NCBI GenBank assembly: GCA_046728115.1
Contig: JBKPDW010000001.1
Location: 1-10,047 of the forward strand
From: CAVSWN01 sp046728115
GTDB taxonomy: Bacteria > Acidobacteriota > Vicinamibacteria > Vicinamibacterales > CAVVIG01
Length of the DNA stretch: 10,047 nt
Reading direction: 5' to 3'
Each line of letters opens with the position of its first letter. Within the stretch, counting starts at the first letter, position 1. The notes beneath the pieces are model-generated. The model was not told where the DNA came from. It searched no databases and saw only the letters and a list, made by a program, of their open reading frames with translations. Positions 1 to 7,560 of this stretch are shown piece after piece. A program made the translations under genes and the position numbers.

Positions 1-13
1 TGAGAACGTCTCC

Positions 14-70
14 CGACACAGGTGACCGCGAGGCGTTGGCCGCCGGTCTTGCGTTCGCGCGCCGCGATGC
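14..70. repeat. 57-bp imperfect direct repeat, copy A
   Basis: This copy pairs with 226-281 in the same orientation, 212 bp away start to start. By eye about 50 of 58 aligned columns match, with five substitutions and three single-base indels. Shared cores include GTGACCGCG, CGCCGGTC and GTTCGCGCGCC. The scattered indels argue against a conserved coding repeat and for an old duplication drifting without constraint. Confidence 0.65.
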
Positions 71-225
71 GAGCGGCTCGAAACGAGCGCATCTGCGACG
101 CCGCGCAAGACGTTGAACGTTGTTGGACAGTCTCCGGCGAACCGTTTCAAGCGGGCGCGCTCGTGGGCCGGGCAGCCGCCGTGCGTCGCCGCGACCCGCC
201 GGCAGGTACTCATCCGGCGCGACAC

Positions 226-281
226 CGACACAGTGACCGCGGGGTGTTGGACGCCGGTCCTGGTTCGCGCGCCCGCGACGC
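226..281. repeat. 57-bp imperfect direct repeat, copy B
   Basis: This is the second copy of the element at 14-70. It starts with the same CGACACA and keeps the GTTCGCGCGCC core. It lies about 90 bp beyond the downstream (left-hand) end of the recognisable minus-strand SecA relic, so it may be part of the decayed sequence around that relic. No function can be assigned. Confidence 0.65.
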
Positions 282-374
282 CATTTCCGGCCGCGGCGCC
301 GCGACGTGACCACACACCGCCGACGGGCGCGTGCGCGCTTACGCTTTTCACGTCGGGCCGCGCGCAGACGGTTG

Positions 375-555
375 GCCCTCGAGGGCGTTCAGGAGGCGGG
401 AAGGTCGCGACGAGCGTCTTGCCCACGCCGGTCTTCATTTCCGGCGATCTTGCCCTCGTGCACAACGGCGCGGCCGATGATCTGCACGTCGAAGTGCCGC
501 ATGTGGAGCCCGCGGCGGGCCGCCTCTCGCACGACGCGAACGCCTCGCGCATCAA
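375..555 (-). pseudogene. Frameshifted relic of SecA N-terminal ATPase region
   Basis: SecA is the ATPase motor of the Sec protein-export pathway. Reading the minus strand and switching frames gives, in SecA order: LMREAFA (555-535), VVREAARR then MRHFDVQIIG, VVHEGKIA (ending at 443), EMKTGVGKTLVAT (441-403, Walker A) and LNALEG (392-375). These match the segment of intact SecA around residues 65-125, where the family has RHFDVQ and EMKTGEGKT. At least three frame changes are needed, at about 535, 442 and 402-392, so it cannot be translated as SecA. The second Gly-Glu-Gly-Lys position is Val instead of Glu. Neither the first 60 or so residues nor anything convincing beyond LNALEG can be traced, so it is a fragment as well as frameshifted. 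An intact secA is presumably elsewhere, because the gene is essential. Sequencing error is unlikely, since every other gene in the window is clean. Confidence 0.75.
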
Positions 556-694
556 GTGGCGTTCCGTGTACTTCGTGCCGAGGCCATCGTCCGTCTGTCG
601 CACGCCCCTGGTCCGCGTCGGGGCGCTCAAACAGGTGTGAACGGCAGACGGCCAGGCGACGAAGGACGGACGTGCCGCGGACGAACTGAAGGGC

Positions 695-777
695 GAACCA
701 CGGACGAGGACGGACCAACCACCAGGCCGGAGCACCAAGGACAGGCGGCAAACACCGCGCTGTCCGTCGGCTGTGGC
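695..777. repeat. Degenerate duplicated block, copy 1
   Basis: Four short matches recur in the same order in copy 2 (825-949): GAACCACGGA at 695 and 825, GAGGACGGAC at 706 and 851, ACAGGCGGCAA at 741 and 888, and CGGCTGTGGC at 768 and 940. The offset grows from 130 to 172 bp, as expected of a direct duplication that has taken up insertions. The local vocabulary (ACCACGGA, GGACGGAC, GGAGCACC) is itself repetitive. Confidence 0.5.
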
Positions 778-824
778 GCGCCCAGGGTTCGCATTCCGGC
801 GGCCACGCGACGCGGATACTGGAC

Positions 825-949
825 GAACCACGGAGGGACGCGGCCGTTCGGAGGACGGACGAAGCACCCAAGACCGACGCCCCGACGACAGGCGGCAACG
901 TTGCTGAAGCCGGTGGGACGGCGTCCCGCGTCAGCACCGCGGCTGTGGC
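825..949. repeat. Degenerate duplicated block, copy 2
   Basis: This is the longer partner of the block at 695-777, carrying the same four anchor words in the same order with about 40 extra bases spread between them. No open frame is preserved between the copies, so this is not a duplicated functional gene. It may belong to a dispersed family of CACGGAGGA-type intergenic repeats. That last point is an inference. Confidence 0.5.
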
Positions 950-1142
950 CTCAGGCCGGCGTTCGACGTGTGGTACCGCGATTTGGCTACGCGGGGGGAG
1001 AGGGGCGCCCAGGAGGGGCAAGGTTACAAGACAGGTTGAACCGAGGCCACCAGCAGCCTACCCGAGGGCCATCTCCAGCGCCAGGTTAACATAACATTCA
1101 TTATCAGACCCAGCGCGAATACGCCGAAAAACCCCTGGGCAG

Positions 1143-1184
1143 TTCAGATTTCAGAGTTCAGAGGTCGGATTTCAGTGTTCGGAT
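1143..1184. repeat. Heptanucleotide tandem array (TTCAGAN, six units)
   Basis: Six consecutive 7-bp units can be read: TTCAGAT, TTCAGAG, TTCAGAG, GTCGGAT, TTCAGTG and TTCGGAT. Phase is perfect at starts 1143, 1150, 1157, 1164, 1171 and 1178. The array lies just downstream of the GH57 stop codon (minus strand), 2 bp away. Its period and degeneracy resemble the short tandemly repeated heptamers described in filamentous cyanobacteria. It has no visible hairpin and is not an obvious terminator. Confidence 0.8.
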
Positions 1185-1186
1185 AG

Positions 1187-3388
1187 TCAGGCGCTCCAGT
1201 GCCGCGCTTCGAACGTCGCGTCGGGCACGGTCACCGTGATGGGCTGATCGGACGGGTGCCGTTCGGTTTCCACCCCGTCCCGGTACATTGCCACGAAGAA
1301 CGCGACGGAGGCGCCTGGCACGGACGCCAGGTCGGCCCAGGGCAACGCGAGTTCCAGAATCGTCCCGGCCGCAAACGACGCGTCGCCGGGACCGCGCTCG
1401 GTCCACGGCGGGCCGGACGGCTGCCGATCCCAGAACGCGCCGATCAGCCGGCCGACCTCCTGGCGGACCGAGAATCTCACCCCGCTCGGCGTCAGGAACT
1501 TGAGCGACACCTCGTGGCCTTCAGCCAGCAGGTCCACCAGTGCCCGTGATCCATCGATTCGCACGTACAAGTGACGTCGATCGAAGCCGAACCGGACAGC
1601 GGCCACCAGCGCCGTGCCGCCATCGCCCCGATGCATCGCGCCGCCAGTGTCGCGGATATTTACGAAACCGGCCTGGAGCCACTCGAAGTAACTCGTCGCC
1701 TCGCCGTCCAGCGTCGGGCTCAGCAGTGCGAGAGGTTCAGTCTGCGCGCTCCGACCATCAGTTGAAATGTTGCTGGCATAGAGCTCGTCCGGGACCTGCG
1801 CCTGCAGCAACCGGTAGGCATGCCGCAAGTGGCGGCGGAACAGGTCGTCAAACTCCCGATCGTGCGCGGATGAATGGTCGTCGCCGTACCACCAGAACCA
1901 GTCGCTGCCTTCGGCGATGAGCAATTCCTCGCGGGCGGCGCGTACGGCGTCGGCATCGACGCTCGCCCGGTCGATCGCCTCGCGGGCGTCAGCCAGCTGG
2001 CTCCACGCACGCTGGTCATCCGCGTGGCCAATCCAGATGTAGAAGTTGGCGTCAATCCAGGAGCCGGGGAAGATGCCAGGCAAGCCCTCGAGTGCCGACT
2101 GGCACGCCTCGGACATGGTCACGGTTTCGATGCCGGGGTGGTCGGACAGCCGGCCGTAGAGCGCTCGCAAAAACGGGCGTCCGCCTCCCTCGAAATGCTC
2201 CCACGCGTTTTCACCGTCGAGGATAATCGCGATCGTGGCATCTCCCCCGCCGGCCCGCTGCTCGTAGGCGCGGCCCGCCTCGTCCAGACGCGCCACGAAG
2301 TCAGCGGCCGCGGCCTCCGCCGGCCATCCCACGTACACGAACCCGATCAGGTCCGAGAGCACATGATCGCGAAACGCGCATGCGATATCTGCCTCGCCAA
2401 CTCGCACGCGGTACGGGGCATAGAGGCGCTCCGGCTGATCGAGTCGTCCCCGGCCGTCGCGTGAGAACGTGACTCCGATCGTCCGGCCGAGGATCAGCTC
2501 GTCGGTCGCCATCCATTTGAACCCCGCGGCCACGGCCAGCGGCACCATGGCGTCGGAGACCGAGCCTTCCGAAGGCCAGAGTCCCACAGGCGCGCGGCCG
2601 AACAATCGAGCGTGATAATCGACCGCCCGCGCCAGCTGTTCCACCGCGTCCTCGGGGTGAACGAACGGGCGCCGCGGCCGGCGCGCCTCGGGGTGTGTCC
2701 GCAGATAGACGTCGGTGTCGCACAACAACGGCAAGATGGGGTGGAAAAACGGCGAGGTGGACAGTTCCACCTGGCCGCGCGCCTGAGCTTCGCGGTATTC
2801 GGGGATCACTTTGTTGAGCAGCTCGATTTCGACGCCGCGCAGGATGTGCTTGTCGTCTTCGCTGAAGGATCGGCCCTTGGCGACCAGATCGCGAATGCAT
2901 GCGTCGCCTTCGTGATAAAGCGGGTCGATCCAGGCGAGCTTGTGCCACACCTGCAGATCGCGGAGATCGTCTGTCGAGAAACGCATCGCTGCCGCCCGGC
3001 GCTCGGCGGCGGTCGGCGTGCGGGTTCCCCGCATGGCCAGCAACTCGGCGTAGCGCGGGTAGATCTCGATCATGCGCTGCTGCTGCGCGTGGAAGAACGA
3101 GTCGAGGATGGCGTCGACATCGCGCTCGTCCAGGCCATCGGCCGGTTTGAGCGTCAGCTCGAGATCGCGATCGCGCGCCCTGTCCTCGGCGAAGGCCTCG
3201 AGCTGAACCAGCAGCGAGGGCACCAGGTTGAAGGTGAGCCTCACGTCGGGAAATTCACGCGTGAGCGCCACCATCCCGTAATAGTCCTTCAGCGCATGCA
3301 GCCGAACCCATGGCAGCATGTGCTCGCCCGTCTCGAGGTCCTGGTAATACGGCTGGTGCATGTGCCAGAGGATGGCGACGCGCGTCAT
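1187..3388 (-). CDS. GH57 family glycoside hydrolase with C-terminal DOMON-like domain
   Basis: This 733-residue protein belongs to glycoside hydrolase family 57 (the alpha-amylase/alpha-mannosidase-like group, COG1449). The family cleaves or rearranges alpha-glucans by a retaining mechanism. The five-motif pattern is visible: HMHQP (9-13), the SPFFHPILPLL region (212-222), WPSEGSVS (271-278) with the probable nucleophile E274, WMATDE (292-297) with the probable acid/base D296, and LDGENAWE (390-397). The aromatic stretch DWFWWYGDDHSS (496-507) is typical of this subgroup. Residues from about 560 to the end look like a beta-sandwich of the glucodextranase/DOMON type that probably binds carbohydrate. 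No signal peptide is seen, so it is probably cytoplasmic, acting on glycogen or another storage glucan. I chose the ATG at 3388 because the HxHQP motif starts eight residues later. The frame stays open upstream to 4051, but only as antisense to lptFG. There is no Shine-Dalgarno sequence. The exact substrate cannot be read from sequence. Confidence 0.93.
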   Translation of the reverse strand: MTRVAILWHMHQPYYQDLETGEHMLPWVRLHALKDYYGMVALTREFPDVRLTFNLVPSLLVQLEAFAEDRARDRDLELTLKPADGLDERDVDAILDSFFHAQQQRMIEIYPRYAELLAMRGTRTPTAAERRAAAMRFSTDDLRDLQVWHKLAWIDPLYHEGDACIRDLVAKGRSFSEDDKHILRGVEIELLNKVIPEYREAQARGQVELSTSPFFHPILPLLCDTDVYLRTHPEARRPRRPFVHPEDAVEQLARAVDYHARLFGRAPVGLWPSEGSVSDAMVPLAVAAGFKWMATDELILGRTIGVTFSRDGRGRLDQPERLYAPYRVRVGEADIACAFRDHVLSDLIGFVYVGWPAEAAAADFVARLDEAGRAYEQRAGGGDATIAIILDGENAWEHFEGGGRPFLRALYGRLSDHPGIETVTMSEACQSALEGLPGIFPGSWIDANFYIWIGHADDQRAWSQLADAREAIDRASVDADAVRAAREELLIAEGSDWFWWYGDDHSSAHDREFDDLFRRHLRHAYRLLQAQVPDELYASNISTDGRSAQTEPLALLSPTLDGEATSYFEWLQAGFVNIRDTGGAMHRGDGGTALVAAVRFGFDRRHLYVRIDGSRALVDLLAEGHEVSLKFLTPSGVRFSVRQEVGRLIGAFWDRQPSGPPWTERGPGDASFAAGTILELALPWADLASVPGASVAFFVAMYRDGVETERHPSDQPITVTVPDATFEARHWSA

Positions 3389-3400
3389 ACGATGTAGTCT

Positions 3401-3407
3401 TACTGTA
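3401..3407. promoter_or_regulatory. Possible symmetric -10 element shared by GH57 and lptFG
   Basis: The 24-bp spacer between the two divergent start codons contains TACTGTA. Read on the plus strand it gives TACTGT, ending 7 nt before the lptFG ATG. Read on the minus strand it gives TACAGT, ending 14 nt before the GH57 ATG at 3388. Both fit the TANNNT pattern of a -10 box, and the spacing to lptFG would give a leaderless message. The spacer also repeats TGTAGTC at 3394-3400 and 3404-3410. No -35 match is visible on either side. This is a prediction from pattern and spacing only. Confidence 0.35.
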
Positions 3408-3412
3408 GTCCG

Positions 3413-5782
3413 ATGAAGATCCTGGATCGCTATCTCATTCGGGAGATTCTGCCGCCGTTTTTCATCGGCCTGTTGATCCTGACCTTCGCGTTGATGATGC
3501 CGCCGATCCTGCGCAACGCGGAGGCGCTCATCGCGAAAGGCGTCGCATGGCCGACCATCGCGCGCGTGCTGTGGACGCTCACGCCGCAGGCGTTGAGCAT
3601 CACGATCCCGATGGCGCTGCTCATCGGGATTCTCGTCGCTCTCGGCCGGCTGTCGGCCGACCGCGAATTCGTCGCGATGCAGGCGTGCGGCGTCAGCATC
3701 TTCCGGCTGCTGCGGCCGGTCGCGCTGCTGGCGGTCGTCGGCTTCGCCGCGACGGCGTACGAAACGATCATCGCCTTGCCGGATGCGAATCAGACCTTCC
3801 GCGAAATCACCTTCAACATCATCGCGTCGAGCGCCGAGACCGACATCAAGCCGCGGGTTTTCTTCACGAATTTCCCGAATCGCGTGATCTACGTGCGCGA
3901 CATCCCGCCCGGCGGAGTCTGGCGCGATGTCTTCCTCGCCGACGACACGAAGGCCGACCAGACGACGGTGTACTTCGGCGAGCGCGGGCGGCTGCTGATC
4001 GACCGGACGAAACGCACCGTGCAGCTGCTGCTCGAGAACGGCACCAGCCACACGACGTTCGGCGGGAAATCCGAGGCCTACGACGGCACCTCGTTCGGCA
4101 CGCTCCTCCTGAACATGGACGCCGACACGGTGTTCCCGCGCACGCAGGTGCTGAAGGGCGACAACGAGATGACGATCGCCGAACTGCGCCAGCGCATCGA
4201 GGAAAGCGAGAAAACGGGCGCCTTCAGTGCCGGCCAGCGGTTCACGATTCAGCAGAAATTCGCCATCCCGGCAGCCTGCGTGGTCCTGGCGCTGATTGGG
4301 CTGGCGCTCGGCGTCACGAACCGCAAGGAGGGGAAGCTCGCCATCATCGCGCTCGGTATCGGCGTGATTTTCATCTACTACATCATTCTCTACTCGTCGC
4401 GCGCCGCTGCGCTGGCTGGCCGGCTGTCGCCGACGCTGGCACCGTGGATAGCGAACGTGGTCTTTGCAGTCGCGGGTGTCGCGTTGGTACTCTGGCGCGC
4501 CCGGAGCGCCGACCAGCCCATCCGGCTCACTGTGCCCGCGTTGCGGCCATGGCGGCGAACGGCAGGCGGGACTGAATCAAATCGCGATCATCGCGCGCTT
4601 CCCCGCCGTCGCGTGTCGCTCGTCATCCGTGTGCCGCACCTGAACCTGCCGCGGCCCAAGCTCCTCGACCTGTACGTGGCGCGGCAGTATCTCGCGGTGT
4701 TTACGCTCGCGTTCGCAGGGCTGGTGGGAATTTTCTATATCTCGACCTTCATCGATCTGGCGGACAAGCTCTTCGGCGGCAAGGCCACAACGGGCATGCT
4801 GCTCCGCTATTTCTACTTCCAGACGCCGCAGTACGTGTACTACATCATCCCGCTTGCTGCGCTTGTGGCAACGCTCGTTACTGTGGGCGTGCTGACGAAA
4901 AACAGCGAGCTGATCGTGATGCGTGCCTGCGGGATCAGCCTCTACCGTTCGGCCGTTCCCTTGTTGCTCTTCGCCGTGCTGTGCAGCGCCGCGCTGTACG
5001 AACTGCAGGAAAACGTGCTCGCAGAGTCGAACCGCGAAGCGAGCCGGCTCAATGCGGTTATCCGCGGTCTGCCCCAGCAGACTTTTGGCGTCTTGAATCG
5101 CCGCTGGCTGGTCGGCGCCGGCGGCGACATCTATCACTACGAATTCTTCGATCCGCGCGCCACTCAGTTCACGCGTCTGTCGATGTTTCACATCGACGAT
5201 CAGGCGTGGCGGCTCGCCACGCTGACATTCGCCAAAGATGTGCGGCTGACGCGCCGCGCCGACACCGAGGGTCAAGGTTCGCTCGAGTGGGCGGCGCACG
5301 ATGGATGGCAGCGCGAGTTCAGGAAAGGCACCGACAAAGGACCTGCCCACTCGCCGGTCCATTATGATCCGTTTACCGAACGAGCCATTTCGCTCGAACC
5401 GCCCACCTATTTCAAGGAAACGGAAGATCCGAACGCGGATCGGATGACGTACAGCGAGCTCAAGGAGTACATCTCGCAGTTGAAGGCCAGCGGGTATCAC
5501 GCCGTGCCCTACATGGTGCAACTGCAGCGCAAAGTCGCCTTCCCCTTCGTGACGCTCATCATGACGATGCTCGCGGTGCCGTTCGCCGTAACCACCGGTC
5601 GGCGCGGCGCCATGTCGGGCATCGGAATAGGGATCGTCTTTGCAATCGTCTATTGGACCGCGCAAAGCATTTTCGGCGCCCTCGGCGCCGGCGGCTGGAT
5701 TTCCCCGACACTGGGCGCATGGGCGCCCAATATCCTTTTCGGAGCGGCGGCGCTTTACATGGTGTTGACCGTCAGGACGTAA
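3413..5782 (+). CDS. lptFG: Fused LptF-LptG lipopolysaccharide export permease
   Basis: LptF and LptG are normally separate inner-membrane subunits. With the LptB ATPase they extract lipopolysaccharide and pass it to LptC and the periplasmic bridge. Here one 789-residue ORF carries both. Residues 1-365 are an LptF-type half: membrane segments near 12-30, 60-78, 103-121, 285-301, 308-328 and 343-361, with a periplasmic jelly-roll between. Residues about 412-789 repeat the same plan as an LptG-type half, starting at PKLLDLYVARQYL. The YjgP/YjgQ motif occurs twice: EFVAMQACGVS (85-95) and ELIVMRACGIS (499-509), the expected LptB-contact region. The Arg-rich linker (about 380-405) has no stop codon and no Shine-Dalgarno before GTG codons 401 or 407, so separate LptG translation is not supported. 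No other Lpt gene adjoins it. The start has no ribosome binding site, so a leaderless message is possible. It converges on the PHP gene with 11 bp between stops. Confidence 0.93.
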   Translation: MKILDRYLIREILPPFFIGLLILTFALMMPPILRNAEALIAKGVAWPTIARVLWTLTPQALSITIPMALLIGILVALGRLSADREFVAMQACGVSIFRLLRPVALLAVVGFAATAYETIIALPDANQTFREITFNIIASSAETDIKPRVFFTNFPNRVIYVRDIPPGGVWRDVFLADDTKADQTTVYFGERGRLLIDRTKRTVQLLLENGTSHTTFGGKSEAYDGTSFGTLLLNMDADTVFPRTQVLKGDNEMTIAELRQRIEESEKTGAFSAGQRFTIQQKFAIPAACVVLALIGLALGVTNRKEGKLAIIALGIGVIFIYYIILYSSRAAALAGRLSPTLAPWIANVVFAVAGVALVLWRARSADQPIRLTVPALRPWRRTAGGTESNRDHRALPRRRVSLVIRVPHLNLPRPKLLDLYVARQYLAVFTLAFAGLVGIFYISTFIDLADKLFGGKATTGMLLRYFYFQTPQYVYYIIPLAALVATLVTVGVLTKNSELIVMRACGISLYRSAVPLLLFAVLCSAALYELQENVLAESNREASRLNAVIRGLPQQTFGVLNRRWLVGAGGDIYHYEFFDPRATQFTRLSMFHIDDQAWRLATLTFAKDVRLTRRADTEGQGSLEWAAHDGWQREFRKGTDKGPAHSPVHYDPFTERAISLEPPTYFKETEDPNADRMTYSELKEYISQLKASGYHAVPYMVQLQRKVAFPFVTLIMTMLAVPFAVTTGRRGAMSGIGIGIVFAIVYWTAQSIFGALGAGGWISPTLGAWAPNILFGAAALYMVLTVRT

Positions 5783-5793
5783 GCGCGCGGCGA

Positions 5794-7533
5794 TCATTGC
5801 TGTTGAGATGCGTTGCTCACCCACAGGCGTCCTGATGCGCCGGGTTTGGTGTTCGTCGTGTCCACCACGATCATGATGCTCTGGAGGCTTGACGGCGGCG
5901 CCTTCGGCGTGTGCGTCGTGCCGACCGGCGTGCACTCCTCGAACCATATTGTCCGTTCTTGATCCAAAGTGTCCACATAGATTGATTTCTGCCAGCGATC
6001 GACGACGCCGTTGCCGCCACGCAGCTGCACCGAGACGCGCATGGGACGCTCTGCGTGCGTCGTGAAGGTGATGCGATCGCCGGAGCGGCCGGGCTGCAGG
6101 TCGTGAACGAATGCGACGAATTGACCGACGGCGGCACCGCCGGCCAGTCCAAACCGGAACCGCCATTCGGAACTTCGAGGGCCCGATGTCCCGTCCGCCG
6201 CTCCAACCGACAGCGGATCGTGTTCGACGCGCCACGCGGGACGCTCGGGATCGTCGACAATCGGTTGAACGGTCTTCGCTGCGCTCCGGCTTGCTGGCTG
6301 AGGATCTGACCGAGGGCCTCGCACGTAGATAGGATTGCTGCGGACCCACGCGATCGGACTGGGTCTGCCTGTCGATCGAATCTCGACCCAATACATACCG
6401 GGATCCGGCGGCGCCAGAACGCTGAATTCGGCTTCGTGATGATCGCCGCTCAAGACCGTCCGGCTGTTCCATATCGTCGTCGTGAATGACGCTGGCGCAT
6501 TGCTCCGGACACGCAATGTCAGCGGCTGGCCGGCGGGGATCTCGTCTCCTTCATTCACCACGCTTTTTCCCGTCGTTGCGGTGAATTCGAACGATGGAGG
6601 CGTGGCGAGGCCGTCGACCGCCGTGTAGAACCGCCCATTTCGCAGGGCTTGAATGACGGCGGCGCCGTCGGCGCTGGCGTCTCCAGACCACGGTCGATCG
6701 GTTCGAATGTGAATCGACAACGTGCGAAACGAGGCCTCGTAGCCGGGCAGTGGCAGCGAGAGCCCATTCTCCGGGGGGTCGCCATGCAGCGCGAGAAGCG
6801 CGTGTGCGTCGATGCCGGCAATGGAGGTGACCCGCCTTCGGGCGCCGAGCGCCGCCCACTCGTCGACGGCACGCTCCCCTGCCACGGGCTCCATCAACCA
6901 GGCGATCGTTTCCGGCGAGCGGAACGGATAGTCGAGCAGTGCAAACGCGATACGACGGCGCGCGTACCACCGGCGATCGCCGTGCGCGTCGGATTGTGTT
7001 GCCGCGAGGCGCGCCCACACGCGCCAGCTGGTATCGGGATTCAGGAGTTCGACCGCGTCGATCGGTGCATCCCACGCACGCCATTGCAGTTCAGGCTTCG
7101 GCGAGTCCGGATGTGCGGCGATGCCGAAACCCCCCAGTCGGCGCACGTCCTCCACTACGTCAGCCGCTTCACCACCGAGGGGATAAGGGGCGGCACCCAT
7201 GTCGAGGGCGATGTAATGGCCGCCATTGGTGCTGATTTCGACCCCATCCAGGCACAGCACGCCCGATCGGTACGTCGGCGGGTCCGGCGTACGGGTTGCG
7301 TCGCCATGATCGGTGAACACCAGGAACTTCAGACCCGCGCGGGACGCGGCCGCAGCCACCTCGTCCGGGCTGCTGCGTCCATCCGATCGGTTCGTGTGGA
7401 CGTGAATGATGCCAGGGACGGTGCCGTCCGCGCCGCCACCGGACAGCGTCAGCCGTCGCGGCGGCATCGTGACGAACACCAAAACAGCAACGACGGCCGC
7501 AATGGCCGCCACTACGAATGCTGTCTTGCGCAC
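5794..7533 (-). CDS. Membrane-anchored PHP-domain metallohydrolase
   Basis: The 579-residue protein begins with a short basic tip and one hydrophobic segment (about 5-22), so it is probably anchored or exported with its body outside the cytoplasm. Residues 40-310 form a PHP domain, a metal-dependent phosphoesterase fold. The metal ligands are in order: HVH (44-46), D51, TDH (74-76), GVE with E99, AAHPD with H141, and GIDAH (240-244). All usual positions are present, so it should be catalytically competent. Residues about 312-406 look like an Ig-type beta domain ending in SNPIYVR. About 432-579 looks like a jelly-roll of carbohydrate-binding type. The substrate is unknown; a surface phosphodiester or sugar phosphate is plausible. 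Translation must start at the GTG at 7533, because the frame is closed by the metK TAG ten codons upstream and offers no ATG. No Shine-Dalgarno is visible, and the gene is 27 bp after metK, suggesting cotranscription or translational coupling. Confidence 0.85.
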   Translation of the reverse strand: MRKTAFVVAAIAAVVAVLVFVTMPPRRLTLSGGGADGTVPGIIHVHTNRSDGRSSPDEVAAAASRAGLKFLVFTDHGDATRTPDPPTYRSGVLCLDGVEISTNGGHYIALDMGAAPYPLGGEAADVVEDVRRLGGFGIAAHPDSPKPELQWRAWDAPIDAVELLNPDTSWRVWARLAATQSDAHGDRRWYARRRIAFALLDYPFRSPETIAWLMEPVAGERAVDEWAALGARRRVTSIAGIDAHALLALHGDPPENGLSLPLPGYEASFRTLSIHIRTDRPWSGDASADGAAVIQALRNGRFYTAVDGLATPPSFEFTATTGKSVVNEGDEIPAGQPLTLRVRSNAPASFTTTIWNSRTVLSGDHHEAEFSVLAPPDPGMYWVEIRSTGRPSPIAWVRSNPIYVRGPRSDPQPASRSAAKTVQPIVDDPERPAWRVEHDPLSVGAADGTSGPRSSEWRFRFGLAGGAAVGQFVAFVHDLQPGRSGDRITFTTHAERPMRVSVQLRGGNGVVDRWQKSIYVDTLDQERTIWFEECTPVGTTHTPKAPPSSLQSIMIVVDTTNTKPGASGRLWVSNASQQQ

Positions 7534-7560
7534 CGGATTGATGTTCGGCGACTGTGCCTG

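Larger units (their letters stand above)
1..1186. other. Gene-free, decayed and repeat-rich region
   Basis: No reading frame here has convincing continuous protein character. The open frames are low-complexity Arg/Ala/Pro-rich translations of the kind any GC-rich DNA gives. What can be recognised is listed separately: a broken SecA segment on the minus strand, two pairs of imperfect direct repeats and a 7-bp tandem array. A short AT-rich patch at about 1087-1106 stands out from the GC-rich surroundings. I found no tRNA, rRNA, CRISPR or transposase. The stretch looks like a mutational graveyard between genes. The gene to its left lies outside the window. Confidence 0.7.

Noticed and set aside
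113..640. Plus-strand open frames in the left region
   Set aside because: Their translations are Arg/Pro/Ala-rich without domains, and they run antisense to the SecA relic.
1060..1140. Short minus-strand readings resembling a membrane segment or a four-helix-bundle protein tail
   Set aside because: They are only 20-30 codons, ambiguous between frames, and lack a start or any upstream continuation.
1100..1142. Possible terminator after GH57 (CCCAG/CTGGG pair with a T-run on the minus strand)
   Set aside because: The stem is only 5 bp with a loop of about 21 bases, and the T-run lies inside the loop, not after the stem.
1..1186. CRISPR array, integron or insertion sequence
   Set aside because: The repeats are too few, diverged and irregularly spaced. 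No transposase, integrase, terminal inverted repeats or target-site duplication is visible.
3389..4051. N-terminal extension of the GH57 frame by 221 codons
   Set aside because: The extension is antisense to lptF, low in complexity and charged. The family motif HxHQP begins just after the ATG at 3388.
5783..5793. Bidirectional terminator between lptFG and the PHP gene
   Set aside because: The 11-bp gap (GCGCGCGGCGA) cannot form a hairpin with T-runs.
4577..6472. Long minus-strand open frame (631 codons) opposite lptFG and overlapping the PHP gene
   Set aside because: It lies mostly antisense to clear LptG coding sequence, is rich in Arg/His/Gln and shows no domain. Long antisense frames are expected with this codon bias.
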